64,000 bases of DNA from PALSA-894 sp963757565 (GTDB lineage Bacteria > Pseudomonadota > Alphaproteobacteria > Rhizobiales > Xanthobacteraceae), in the NCBI GenBank assembly GCA_963757565.1, contig CAVWSB010000011.1, positions 992,001 through 1,056,000 on the forward strand. Direction: 5' to 3'. A program made the translations under genes and the position numbers. This document shows positions 26,133-33,982 of the stretch, one piece after another; position 1 is the stretch's first letter; each line of letters starts with the position of its first letter. The notes under the pieces are model-generated. The model saw only the letters and a list, made by a program, of their open reading frames with translations, was not told the origin of the DNA and ran no database searches.

Positions 26133-27329
26133 TTAGCCCGTCGTCGCCAGCCGCAGCGCCAGCGTGCAGGCCTGCTCGAAATCATCGAGATTGACCCACT
26201 CGTCGATCGTGTGCGGCTCGTTTTGCCCTGCGCCGAACGTCGCGGTCGGAATGCCGTGGCGCACCATCCAGTTCGCGTCGAGGCCGCCATTCGCGGCGCG
26301 GATGTTCGGCTTGCCGCCGTTCGCCGTCACGGCCGCGACCGCGCGCTTCACCACCGGCAGCGTGTCCTTCTGGCGGAAGGGGTAATAGTCGGTCTGCGCC
26401 TTGAACGTCACGCGGCCGGTCTTGCCCTCGCTGCTCTTCACGGCCTTGGCGGCCTTCTCGAACGCCGCCTTGTAGGCCTTGGTGATCTCCTTGAAGAACT
26501 TGTCGTCATGACTGCGGCATTCGCCGCGCACGTGGACGTAATCGGTCACCACGTTGGTGGCGTCGCCCGCCGGGCGGCCTTCGCCGCCGGTCACCGGTCC
26601 GACATTGCTGGTGCCTTGCTTCTTGCCCTTCACGACCTTGCCGAACCAGCCGCCCTTCTTCACCTCGGCGAGCGCGAGCGCGAGGATCATGGTGGACGAG
26701 ATGCCGCGCTCCGGCGCGACGCCCGCATGCGAGGCGCGGCCGAAAATCTCGACCTCCCAGCGGTCGGCGCCGACCGCGCCCACCACGACATTGCTGGCGG
26801 AGCCGCCGTCGTAGTTGAACGCCATCACGGGGTTGCCGAGATCCTTCGGGTCAACGAAGCGCGCGCCCCACAAGCCGCTTTCCTCGCGCACGCAGAACAG
26901 AAGCGTGATCGGCGGATGGTCGAGCTTCTGCTTCGCGAGTTCGGCTGCGAGCGTGACCAGCACGGCGCAGCCGGTGCGGTTGTCGCCGCCGAGCGCCGTC
27001 TTGACCGTGTTGACGATCTTGCGGCCCTTGATCGCGGGCTTGGCACCGGCGCACAGCGGCACCGTGTCCATGTGCGTCATGAACATGATCGGCGGCTGAT
27101 TGTGCTGCGCGCCGCGCCCGGGCAGGTGCACGATCAGATTGCCGGTCTGCGTCGGCACCGGGATGCGCGTGTTGGCGTCATCGAGATAGATGCTGCGCGC
27201 TGGAACGCCGACCTCCTTCAGCGCGGCCGCGATATCGCGCCCGATCGCCGCCTCCTGGCCGGTGATGCCGTCGATCGCGAGAAAGCGCATCAGGCGGGAG
27301 AGGGCGGCCTTGGTGTCGACGGTTGGCAT
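26133..27329 (-). CDS. M20 family peptidase (peptidase T-like)
   Basis: A 398-residue cytoplasmic zinc aminopeptidase resembling tripeptidase PepT. Ligand and catalytic positions are seen in THMDTVP (His and Asp), GGDNRTG (bridging Asp), REESGLWGA (two Glu), NYDGG and NEPHTIDEW (His). The dimerisation domain starts near GRASHAGVAPE. No signal peptide. It is one of three M20 enzymes in the window, each of a different subfamily. A palindromic repeat lies just upstream; its promoter is not clear. Confidence 0.88.
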   Translation of the reverse strand: MPTVDTKAALSRLMRFLAIDGITGQEAAIGRDIAAALKEVGVPARSIYLDDANTRIPVPTQTGNLIVHLPGRGAQHNQPPIMFMTHMDTVPLCAGAKPAIKGRKIVNTVKTALGGDNRTGCAVLVTLAAELAKQKLDHPPITLLFCVREESGLWGARFVDPKDLGNPVMAFNYDGGSASNVVVGAVGADRWEVEIFGRASHAGVAPERGISSTMILALALAEVKKGGWFGKVVKGKKQGTSNVGPVTGGEGRPAGDATNVVTDYVHVRGECRSHDDKFFKEITKAYKAAFEKAAKAVKSSEGKTGRVTFKAQTDYYPFRQKDTLPVVKRAVAAVTANGGKPNIRAANGGLDANWMVRHGIPTATFGAGQNEPHTIDEWVNLDDFEQACTLALRLATTG

Positions 27330-27366
27330 GAAACTCCATCCTTAAAACGTGTGGTGTCCGAAGATT

Positions 27367-27445
27367 GTAGGGCGGGTTAGCGAAGCGTAACCCGCCGTTG
27401 TCCCGGCCGCCGGTGGGTTACGCGCTGCGCGCTAACCCACCCTAC
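27367..27445. repeat. GTAGGGYGGGTTA palindromic repeat
   Basis: An imperfect palindrome of 79 bases whose ends are GTAGGGCGGGTTAGCG and CGCTAACCCACCCTAC, with an inner GGGTTACGCG region. This is a common dispersed bacterial intergenic element. It lies between the SMP-30 gene (stop at 27448) and the peptidase gene (start at 27329), both on the minus strand, and could fold in their transcript. Confidence 0.8.
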
Positions 27446-27447
27446 GA

Positions 27448-28359
27448 TCAAAACGTCCGGTGCCCGTTGACGTGCAGCATCACGCCATAAAGGGAGTTCG
27501 TGGCGCAAATGTAGAGCATGTTGCGCTTCGGCCCGCCGAACACGACGTTGGAGCAGATTTCAGGGATCAGCACCTTGCCGATCAGCGTGCCGTCGGGCGC
27601 GATGCAGTGCACGCCGTCGTCGGTCGCGGCCCACAGCCGACCGTCGGTGTCGAAGCGCATGCCGTCGAAGCGCCCCGCGGTGCAATCGGCGAACTCCTTG
27701 CCGCCGGTGAGCTTGCCGCCGTCGCCCACGTCGAAAACGCGGATATGCTTGGGCTGGCCCTTGGTGCGCCCACCAGCCGAATCCACGATGTAGAGCTGCT
27801 TCTCGTCGCGCGAGAAGGCGAGGCCGTTCGGCCGGATGAAATCGTCCACCACGCAGGCGATCTCGCCGCTCTTGCCGTCGACGCGATAAACGTTGTTGCC
27901 GTTCTCCGGCGTCGCCTTGGTGCCCTCGTAGTCCGACAGGATGCCGTAGGGCGGATCGGTGAACCAGATCGAGTTGTCGGACTTCACGACCACGTCGTTC
28001 GGCGAGTTGAGCCGCTTGCCCTTGTAGCTGTCGGCGATCACCGTGATGCGCCCGTCGATCTCGGTGCGCGTGACGCGCCGGTTCCCGTGTTCGCATGACA
28101 CCAGGCGGCCCTGGCGGTCGACGGTGTGGCCGTTCGCATTGCCGGCGGGCTCGCGGAATACCGAAACCGAGCCGTCGGTCTCGTCGTAACGCATGATGCG
28201 GTCGTTCGGGATGTCGGAGAACAGGAGATAGCGCCCGGCCGGGAAATAGGCCGGACCCTCGGTCCAGCGCGCGCCGCTCCACAGTTTCTGGACGTGCGAG
28301 GTGCGGTTCACGCAATCGCGGAAACGTTCGTCCTGAATCTCGTAGTCGCTCGCCGCCAT
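27448..28359 (-). CDS. SMP-30/gluconolactonase/LRE family protein
   Basis: A 303-residue six-bladed beta-propeller lactonase-like protein. Metal-binding positions of the family are present: Glu in WTEGPAYF, Asn in LNSPNDVVV, Asp in FDGMRFDTDGRLWAA, along with FTDPPYG and RPNGLAFS. Such enzymes hydrolyse sugar lactones or related esters; the substrate is unknown. No signal peptide. It is transcribed away from the phn cluster, which starts 258 bases upstream on the other strand, so the region between holds two divergent promoters. Confidence 0.85.
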   Translation of the reverse strand: MAASDYEIQDERFRDCVNRTSHVQKLWSGARWTEGPAYFPAGRYLLFSDIPNDRIMRYDETDGSVSVFREPAGNANGHTVDRQGRLVSCEHGNRRVTRTEIDGRITVIADSYKGKRLNSPNDVVVKSDNSIWFTDPPYGILSDYEGTKATPENGNNVYRVDGKSGEIACVVDDFIRPNGLAFSRDEKQLYIVDSAGGRTKGQPKHIRVFDVGDGGKLTGGKEFADCTAGRFDGMRFDTDGRLWAATDDGVHCIAPDGTLIGKVLIPEICSNVVFGGPKRNMLYICATNSLYGVMLHVNGHRTF

Positions 28360-28414
28360 GGGGCATGTCTCCGGATTTTTTATGCGGGCGGCACCATAGC
28401 GGTTCGACGCGGAC

Positions 28415-28529
28415 TGTCATCCCGGGCGGGCGAAGCGAGACCCGGGATCGATCGCGTCATGCGAGTCGGCGTCGAGCTGGGTCCCCGGATAACGGCGGTG
28501 CGGCTTCCGGGATGGCCGTGGAGTGACAA
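28415..28529. repeat. TGTCATCCCGG palindromic repeat, copy 1 (upstream of phnW)
   Basis: Begins TGTCATCCCGGGCGGGCGAAG, continues with AGACCCGGGATCGA, and ends with TTCCGGGATGGCC...GTGACA, so that outer and inner arms can pair. It is one of five copies of this element in the window, all inside or at the edges of the phosphonate cluster. Confidence 0.8.
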
Positions 28530-28554
28530 GCTCTCGCCTTCACGGGAGATGAGA

Positions 28555-28596
28555 TTTGTGGTAGCATTTGCCTGAATTTGTGGTATTATGTGGGAA
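28555..28596 (+). promoter_or_regulatory. Candidate operator array upstream of phnW
   Basis: TTTGTGGTA occurs at 28555-28563 and again at 28577-28585, exactly 22 bases (two helical turns) apart. A degenerate unit TATGTGGGAA directly follows the second copy, and TTTGCCTGAA lies between. The same nonamer is at 19475-19483, beside a DeoR regulator gene. The array ends 21 bases before the phnW ATG, a position suited to repression. Regulator identity is inferred. Confidence 0.5.
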
Positions 28597-28617
28597 ATCT
28601 CCACGAGGACTTTGTCC

Positions 28618-29763
28618 ATGCCGCCGAAGACTGTCGCTGCCTCCGATACCGGCGATCCGCTGCTGCTCACCCCCGGGCCGCTCACCACGGGCAAGCGCGT
28701 GAAAGAAGTCATGGTGCATGACTGGGGCTCGCGCGACGCGACGTTCCTCAAGATCAACGCCGATGTGCTGGCGCGGCTGCCCGAGATCGTGAACGGGCAG
28801 GGCGATTACGTCACCGTGCCGATGCAGGGCTCCGGCACATTCGCCGTCGAAGCGATGCTGACGACCTTCGTGCCGCCGGACGGGCACGCGCTGGTGCTGA
28901 TCAACGGCGCATACGGGCAGCGCGCGAAGAAGATCCTCGACATCGCGCGCCGCAAGGTGACGGTGCACGAGACGCCGGAGGATACCCCGCCCGATCTCGG
29001 CGCGGTCGAGCGGTTGCTGAAAGAGGACGCCAGCATCACGCACATCTTTACCATCCACTGCGAGACGACGTCCGGCATTCTCAATCCGATCGTCGCGCTT
29101 GGCGCGCTCGCGCGGAAATACCGCAAGGGCTATCTGATCGACTCGATGAGCGCGTTCGGCGCGTTGCCGCTCGATGCGCCCGCGATCCATGCGGATGCCA
29201 TCGCGGCGTCATCCAACAAGTGCATCGAGGGGATACCGGGGCTCGGCTTCGTCATCTGCCGCCGCGCGGTGCTGGAGAAGACCGGCGGCAACGCCACCAC
29301 GCTGACCCTCGATCTGCATGACCAATGGAAGAATTTCGAGAAGACCGGCCAGTACCGCTTCACGCCGCCGATCCATGTCATCGTCTCGTTCCATCAGGCG
29401 TTGACCGAGTTCTTCGCCGAGGGCGGCCAGCCGGGGCGCGGCAAGCGCTACGCGGAGAACTGCCGCGTGCTGATCGACGGGATGCGCGCGCTCGGCTTCC
29501 AGCCGCTGCTCGGCGACAATCTGCAGGCGCCGATCATCGTCACGTTCCGCATGCCGGCCGATCCGGCGTTCAAGTTCCAGGCGTTCTACGATGCGCTGAA
29601 GGATCGCGGCTATGTGATCTATCCGGGCAAGCTCACGGTCGCGGACAGTTTCCGCATCGGCTGCATCGGGCGGCTCTACCCCGAGCACATGCGCGGTGCG
29701 CTCGCGGCGATCCGCGATATTCTGGACGAGATGGGCGTGAAGTCATTGAAGGCGGCGGCATGA
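28618..29763 (+). CDS. phnW: 2-aminoethylphosphonate--pyruvate transaminase PhnW
   Basis: A 381-residue class-V PLP aminotransferase that converts 2-aminoethylphosphonate plus pyruvate to phosphonoacetaldehyde plus alanine. LLLTPGPLTTGKRVKEVM at the N-terminus and DWGSRDATF are PhnW hallmarks; Lys201 in SSNKCIEGIPGLGF is the expected PLP lysine. An upstream in-frame ATG at 28588 is less likely because ACGAGGA precedes 28618. The next genes, phnA and phnY, complete the route to acetate and phosphate, as in Sinorhizobium meliloti. Candidate operator repeats lie directly upstream. Confidence 0.93.
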   Translation: MPPKTVAASDTGDPLLLTPGPLTTGKRVKEVMVHDWGSRDATFLKINADVLARLPEIVNGQGDYVTVPMQGSGTFAVEAMLTTFVPPDGHALVLINGAYGQRAKKILDIARRKVTVHETPEDTPPDLGAVERLLKEDASITHIFTIHCETTSGILNPIVALGALARKYRKGYLIDSMSAFGALPLDAPAIHADAIAASSNKCIEGIPGLGFVICRRAVLEKTGGNATTLTLDLHDQWKNFEKTGQYRFTPPIHVIVSFHQALTEFFAEGGQPGRGKRYAENCRVLIDGMRALGFQPLLGDNLQAPIIVTFRMPADPAFKFQAFYDALKDRGYVIYPGKLTVADSFRIGCIGRLYPEHMRGALAAIRDILDEMGVKSLKAAA

Positions 29764-29775
29764 TGGAATTTGTTT

Positions 29776-29852
29776 CGCTCGTCCCCGCGAGGGCGGGGAC
29801 CCAGGGCCAGGCGAAGAAAGAACTGGATTCCCGCCTGCGCGGGAATGAGCGG
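29776..29852. repeat. Dispersed palindromic repeat (VPAxAGTQ type), copy 1
   Basis: Two inverted-repeat modules: CGTCCCCGC...GCGGGGAC and TTCCCGCCTGCGCGGGAA, joined by CCAGGGCCAGGCGAAGAAAG. A second copy with the same order of modules is at 49781-49860. This copy fills the phnW-phnA gap; when read in frame such elements encode peptides of the form VPAKAGTQ. Confidence 0.8.
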
Positions 29853-29863
29853 AGAGCGGTTCA

Positions 29864-31111
29864 ATGAACATCCAGCGCACCCCCACGGTTTCGGTCAACG
29901 GCCGCGACTACAAGTTCCCCAAGACACCGACCGTCGCGGTCTGCATCGACGGCTCGGAGCCGGGCTACATCGAGCGCGCGATCGAGGCGGGGCTCGCGCC
30001 GAACTTCGCGCGGCTGATGGGCATCACCAACCTGACCGCGCTCTCGGCGATGCCGAGTTTCACCAACCCGAACAACATGTCGATCATCACCGGCCGCCCC
30101 CCGGCGGTGCACGGCATCGCGGGCAACTACTTCTACGACCGCGCGGCCGGCAAAGAGGTGATGATGAACGACGCGAGCTTCCTGCGCGCGCCGACAATCA
30201 TGAAGGCATTCCACGACGCGGGCGCCAAGGTCGCGGTCGTCACCGCCAAGGACAAGCTGCGTGCGATGCTCGGCAAGGACCTCGACATGACGAGCGGACG
30301 CGCCATCGCGTTCTCTTCCGAGAAGGCCGACAAGGCGACGCTGCGCGACAATGGGATCGGCGATGTGCTGGCGCGGATCGGCAAGCCGCTGCCGGAGGTT
30401 TACTCGTCGGACCTCTCCGAATTCGTGATGGCGGCGGGCGTTTCGATCCTGAAGAACGAACGCCCCGACCTGATGTACCTCTCCACCACCGACTACGTGC
30501 AGCACAAGGCCGCGCCGGGCTCGGAGATGGCGAATTCGTTCTACGCGATGATGGACCGCTATGTCGGCGAACTCGACGCGGCCGGTTGCGTGCTGGTGCT
30601 CACCGCCGATCACGGCATGAACGACAAGCATCTGGAAAACGGCGAGCCGGACGTGATCTATCTGCAGAACCTCACCGATGCGTGGCTCGGCAAGGATGTC
30701 GCGCGCGTGCTGCTGCCGATCACCGATCCGTACGTGGTGCATCACGGTGCGCTGGGTTCCTACGCGACCATTTATTTGCCGGCGGGGGCCGACGTGGACG
30801 CACTCCTCGGCCGCCTTCGGGCGGTCGAGGGCGTCGATGTCGCGATGAACGCCGCCGAGGCCTGCGAGCGCTTCGAGTTGCCTGCGGATCGCTTCGGCGA
30901 CGTCGTGGTGATCTCGACCATTCACAAGGTGCTCGGCACCGCGCGCGAGAAGCACGATCTCTCCGGCCTGACCGAGCCGCTGCGCTCGCATGGCGGACTG
31001 ACCGAGCAGGTGGTGCCCATGATCGCCAACCGCCCGGTGACTGTCCCGGCGGATCATCAGTTGCGCAATTTCGATATTTTCGATGTGGCGCTGAACAGGG
31101 TGGCGGTGTGA
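29864..31111 (+). CDS. phnA: Phosphonoacetate hydrolase PhnA
   Basis: A 415-residue zinc enzyme of the alkaline phosphatase superfamily that splits phosphonoacetate into acetate and phosphate, cutting the C-P bond. VCIDGSEPGYIERA holds the first metal Asp; Thr67 in PSFTNPNNMSI is the expected nucleophile; LTADHGMNDKH and the His in RSHGGLTEQ supply further metal ligands. Family length is normal. It is the second step after PhnW and PhnY. A palindromic repeat occupies the 100 bases between phnW and this gene. Confidence 0.94.
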   Translation: MNIQRTPTVSVNGRDYKFPKTPTVAVCIDGSEPGYIERAIEAGLAPNFARLMGITNLTALSAMPSFTNPNNMSIITGRPPAVHGIAGNYFYDRAAGKEVMMNDASFLRAPTIMKAFHDAGAKVAVVTAKDKLRAMLGKDLDMTSGRAIAFSSEKADKATLRDNGIGDVLARIGKPLPEVYSSDLSEFVMAAGVSILKNERPDLMYLSTTDYVQHKAAPGSEMANSFYAMMDRYVGELDAAGCVLVLTADHGMNDKHLENGEPDVIYLQNLTDAWLGKDVARVLLPITDPYVVHHGALGSYATIYLPAGADVDALLGRLRAVEGVDVAMNAAEACERFELPADRFGDVVVISTIHKVLGTAREKHDLSGLTEPLRSHGGLTEQVVPMIANRPVTVPADHQLRNFDIFDVALNRVAV

Positions 31112-31124
31112 GGACACACTCAAC

Positions 31125-31225
31125 TGTCATCCCGGAAGCCGCGGAGCGGCTATCCGGGACCCATTTCTCCCCGTGCGCTGTCGCAGCATGGATCCCGGCT
31201 CTCGCTTCGCTCGGCCCGGATGACA
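31125..31225. repeat. TGTCATCCCGG palindromic repeat, copy 2 (phnA-phnY gap)
   Basis: Starts TGTCATCCCGGAAGCCGCGG and ends CTTCGCTCGGCCCGGATGACA, so the ends are inverted copies. Inside are CTATCCGGGACCCA and ATGGATCCCGGCTC. It fills most of the 133 bases between phnA and phnY. Confidence 0.8.
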
Positions 31226-31244
31226 AGCGGAGCGAGATGACCCT

Positions 31245-32702
31245 ATGAACATCCAGACCAAGCCAACTCCCGCCGTCCGCCACGAGGCGATGCGCATCGC
31301 CGGGAAACGCGTCGAGACCGATCAGGTCGTCGACGTGCTCAATCCCTACACCGGAGCGGTGGTCGGCACTGTGCCGGCGGCGCGGCCGGAGCATGTGCGC
31401 GAGGCTTTTGCGAAAGCGAAAGCCTTCAAGCCGAAGCTGACGCGCTACGAGCGCCAGCAGATTTTGATGAAGACCGCGGACCTGCTCAGCAGCCGCAAGG
31501 AAGAGTTCGCCAGGATCATCACGGCGGAGTCAGGCCTGTGCTGGAAGGACTCGCTTTACGAGGCGGGGCGGGCTTACGACGTCTATTCGTTCGCCGGCCA
31601 GCTCACCATCAAGGACGACGGCGAGACCTACGCCTGCGATATTTCTCCGCAAGGCAAGCAGCGCAAGATTTTCACCACGCGCTATCCGCTGAACGGGGTC
31701 ATCTCGGCGATCACGCCGTTCAATCATCCGCTCAATATGGTGTCGCACAAGCTGGCGCCTGCGATTGCAACGAACAACCGCGTGGTGCTCAAGCCAACTG
31801 AGCTGACGCCGCTCACAGCGCTGGCACTCGCGGACGTGCTCTACGAGGCGGGGCTACCACCCGAAATGCTCTCGGTCGTGACGGGCAATCCGTCAACCAT
31901 GGGCGATGCCATGATCACGGACCCGGACGCGGACCTGATTACGTTCACGGGCTCGGTGAAGGTCGGCAAATACATCGCCGACAAGGCCGGCTACCGCCGC
32001 ATCGTGCTGGAGCTTGGTGGCAACGATCCGCTGATCGTCATGGAGGACGCCGATCTCGACAAGGCGGCCGAACTCGCGGTGACCGGCGCCACGAAAAACT
32101 CCGGTCAGCGCTGCACGGCGGTGAAGCGCATCCTTGTGGTGAAAAAGGTGGCGGATGAATTCTCCAGGCTGGTGCTGGAAAAGGCGAGGAAGCTGAAGGC
32201 CGGCGACCCGATGGACCCCGCCACCGATGTCGGTACCGTGATCCACGAAGGCGCGGCGAAGAACTTCGAGCGTCGCGTCGTCGACGCGGTGGAGCAGGGG
32301 GCCAAGCTCCTGCATGGCAACAACCGGCAAGGGGCGCTCTATCCGCCGACCGTGGTGGACCATGTGCCGCCGTCCGCCGAACTGGTGCACGAGGAAACCT
32401 TCGGGCCGGTGATCCCGATCATCCGCTGCCCGGACGACATCGCGCAGGTGATCAGGATCTCCAACTCGACCGCCTACGGCCTCTCGTCGGGCGTGTGCAC
32501 CAACCGGCTCGACTACATCACGCGCTTCATCAACGAACTCGAAGTCGGCACCGTGAACGTGTGGGAAGTGCCGGGCTATCGCATCGAGATGTCGCCGTTC
32601 GGCGGGATCAAGGATAGCGGGCTCGGCTACAAGGAAGGCGTGGTCGAGGCGATGAAGAGCTTCACCAATGTGAAGACCTATTCGTTGCCCTGGCCGGCCT
32701 GA
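31245..32702 (+). CDS. phnY: Phosphonoacetaldehyde dehydrogenase PhnY
   Basis: A 485-residue NAD-dependent aldehyde dehydrogenase that oxidises phosphonoacetaldehyde to phosphonoacetate. The general-base Glu is in LELGGNDPL and the catalytic Cys is residue 290 in NSGQRCTAVKR; the NAD site shows FTGSVKVGKYIA. Identification as PhnY rather than a general aldehyde dehydrogenase rests on its place between phnA and the AEP uptake genes and on family features (TPFNHPLNMVSHKLAPA). Followed after 11 bases by the Rieske oxygenase. Confidence 0.92.
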   Translation: MNIQTKPTPAVRHEAMRIAGKRVETDQVVDVLNPYTGAVVGTVPAARPEHVREAFAKAKAFKPKLTRYERQQILMKTADLLSSRKEEFARIITAESGLCWKDSLYEAGRAYDVYSFAGQLTIKDDGETYACDISPQGKQRKIFTTRYPLNGVISAITPFNHPLNMVSHKLAPAIATNNRVVLKPTELTPLTALALADVLYEAGLPPEMLSVVTGNPSTMGDAMITDPDADLITFTGSVKVGKYIADKAGYRRIVLELGGNDPLIVMEDADLDKAAELAVTGATKNSGQRCTAVKRILVVKKVADEFSRLVLEKARKLKAGDPMDPATDVGTVIHEGAAKNFERRVVDAVEQGAKLLHGNNRQGALYPPTVVDHVPPSAELVHEETFGPVIPIIRCPDDIAQVIRISNSTAYGLSSGVCTNRLDYITRFINELEVGTVNVWEVPGYRIEMSPFGGIKDSGLGYKEGVVEAMKSFTNVKTYSLPWPA

Positions 32703-32713
32703 CGGGAGCGACG

Positions 32714-33982
32714 ATGACCGGCGGTATCTACCCCTACGATGCCGAACGGATCGAGGCGCTGTGCGGCGCCTACTGCGGCGCCGGGCCGCTGGAGCGGCCC
32801 TTCTATGCCTCGCCTGAGATCTTCAACGCCGACATGGAGCGCATCTGGCGGCGCTATTGGCTTTACGCCGGTCACGCCTGCCTGATCCCGCGGCCGGGCG
32901 ACTGGATGACCTGGGCGATCGGGTTTAACTCGGTGATCCTTGCGCGCGGCAAGGATGGCGGGGTCCGCGCTTTCCACAACACTTGCCGTCATCGCGGCGC
33001 GCGGGTGTGCCGCGAGGAGCAGGGCCACAGCCGCGCGTTCGTGTGCCCGTATCATGCCTGGACCTACGACCTCGACGGGAGCCTGCGCACCGCAACGGAA
33101 CGCGAGTTTGGCGTGCCTTCGTTGGACCTTGGCCTGCATCCGGTGCCGCTCAAGGATGTCGCGGGGCTCTTGTTCGTCGCGCTCGGCGACGATCCGGTGA
33201 ACTTCGATCGCGTCGCCGCCGAAGTGGCCGAGAAGATGCGGCACCAGGGGCTAGACGATGCAAAGCTCGCGAAAAGCGCCCGCTACACCGTGAAGGCGAA
33301 CTGGAAGCTGATCTTCGAGAACAATCGCGAGTGCTACCACTGCAACACCGCGCATCCCGAATACGTGCAGGGCACCTACGACACCGCGCGGTTTTCGCCG
33401 CAGACCCTCCCTGAGGTCGAGCGCGCCGAGAAGGCCGCGAGCGAGCGTTTCGCCCGCATGGGGCTGGGCGACGCGATGGCGTCCTCGGAAATGACCGGCG
33501 CGTACTGGCGCGCCGCGCGCACGCCGCTGATGGAAGGCTGGCAAACGCAGAGTCTCGACGGCAAGCCGGTCGCGCCGTTGATGGGTACATTCCGCGCGCG
33601 CGACGAATGGAGCGCCGGAACGCTGCGCTCGACCATCTTCCCGAATTTCTGGCAGCACGCGAGCGACGATCACGCGGTCGCAACCCGGATCACTCCGGTC
33701 GATGCCACGACCTCGCAGGTCGATGTTTCATGGTTCGTGCACAAGGACGCGGTCGAGGGTCGCGACTACGATCTCGGCAGACTGATGCCGTTCTGGCAGC
33801 GTACCTCCGAGCAGGACTGGGAAATCTGTGAGGCCAATCAGGCCGGCATCCTGTCGCCGCGCTACCAGCCCGGACCCTATTCGTCGGTGCGCGAAACCAA
33901 CGTGCAGCATTTCGTCGACTGGTATCTGGGCGCGCTCGGCGGCCCGCGATCGCGGCTGAAAACCGTGGGGGCGCGCACGTGA
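32714..33982 (+). CDS. Rieske non-haem iron oxygenase, alpha subunit, quaternary-ammonium type
   Basis: A 422-residue oxygenase. The Rieske [2Fe-2S] ligands are Cys91/His93 (CRHRGARVC) and Cys111/His114 (CPYHAWTYD). The mononuclear iron ligands are His209 and His214 in ECYHCNTAHPEY. The residue that bridges the two metal centres, Asp in aromatic-ring enzymes, is Glu206 here, as in carnitine oxygenase CntA, and the overall layout resembles glycine-betaine oxygenase GbcA and stachydrine demethylase. These enzymes oxidise N-methylated quaternary amines. In this cluster N,N,N-trimethyl-AEP or a dimethyl form is a plausible substrate. The reductase partner is not in the window. The stop overlaps the next start (GTGA). 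Confidence 0.85.
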   Translation: MTGGIYPYDAERIEALCGAYCGAGPLERPFYASPEIFNADMERIWRRYWLYAGHACLIPRPGDWMTWAIGFNSVILARGKDGGVRAFHNTCRHRGARVCREEQGHSRAFVCPYHAWTYDLDGSLRTATEREFGVPSLDLGLHPVPLKDVAGLLFVALGDDPVNFDRVAAEVAEKMRHQGLDDAKLAKSARYTVKANWKLIFENNRECYHCNTAHPEYVQGTYDTARFSPQTLPEVERAEKAASERFARMGLGDAMASSEMTGAYWRAARTPLMEGWQTQSLDGKPVAPLMGTFRARDEWSAGTLRSTIFPNFWQHASDDHAVATRITPVDATTSQVDVSWFVHKDAVEGRDYDLGRLMPFWQRTSEQDWEICEANQAGILSPRYQPGPYSSVRETNVQHFVDWYLGALGGPRSRLKTVGART

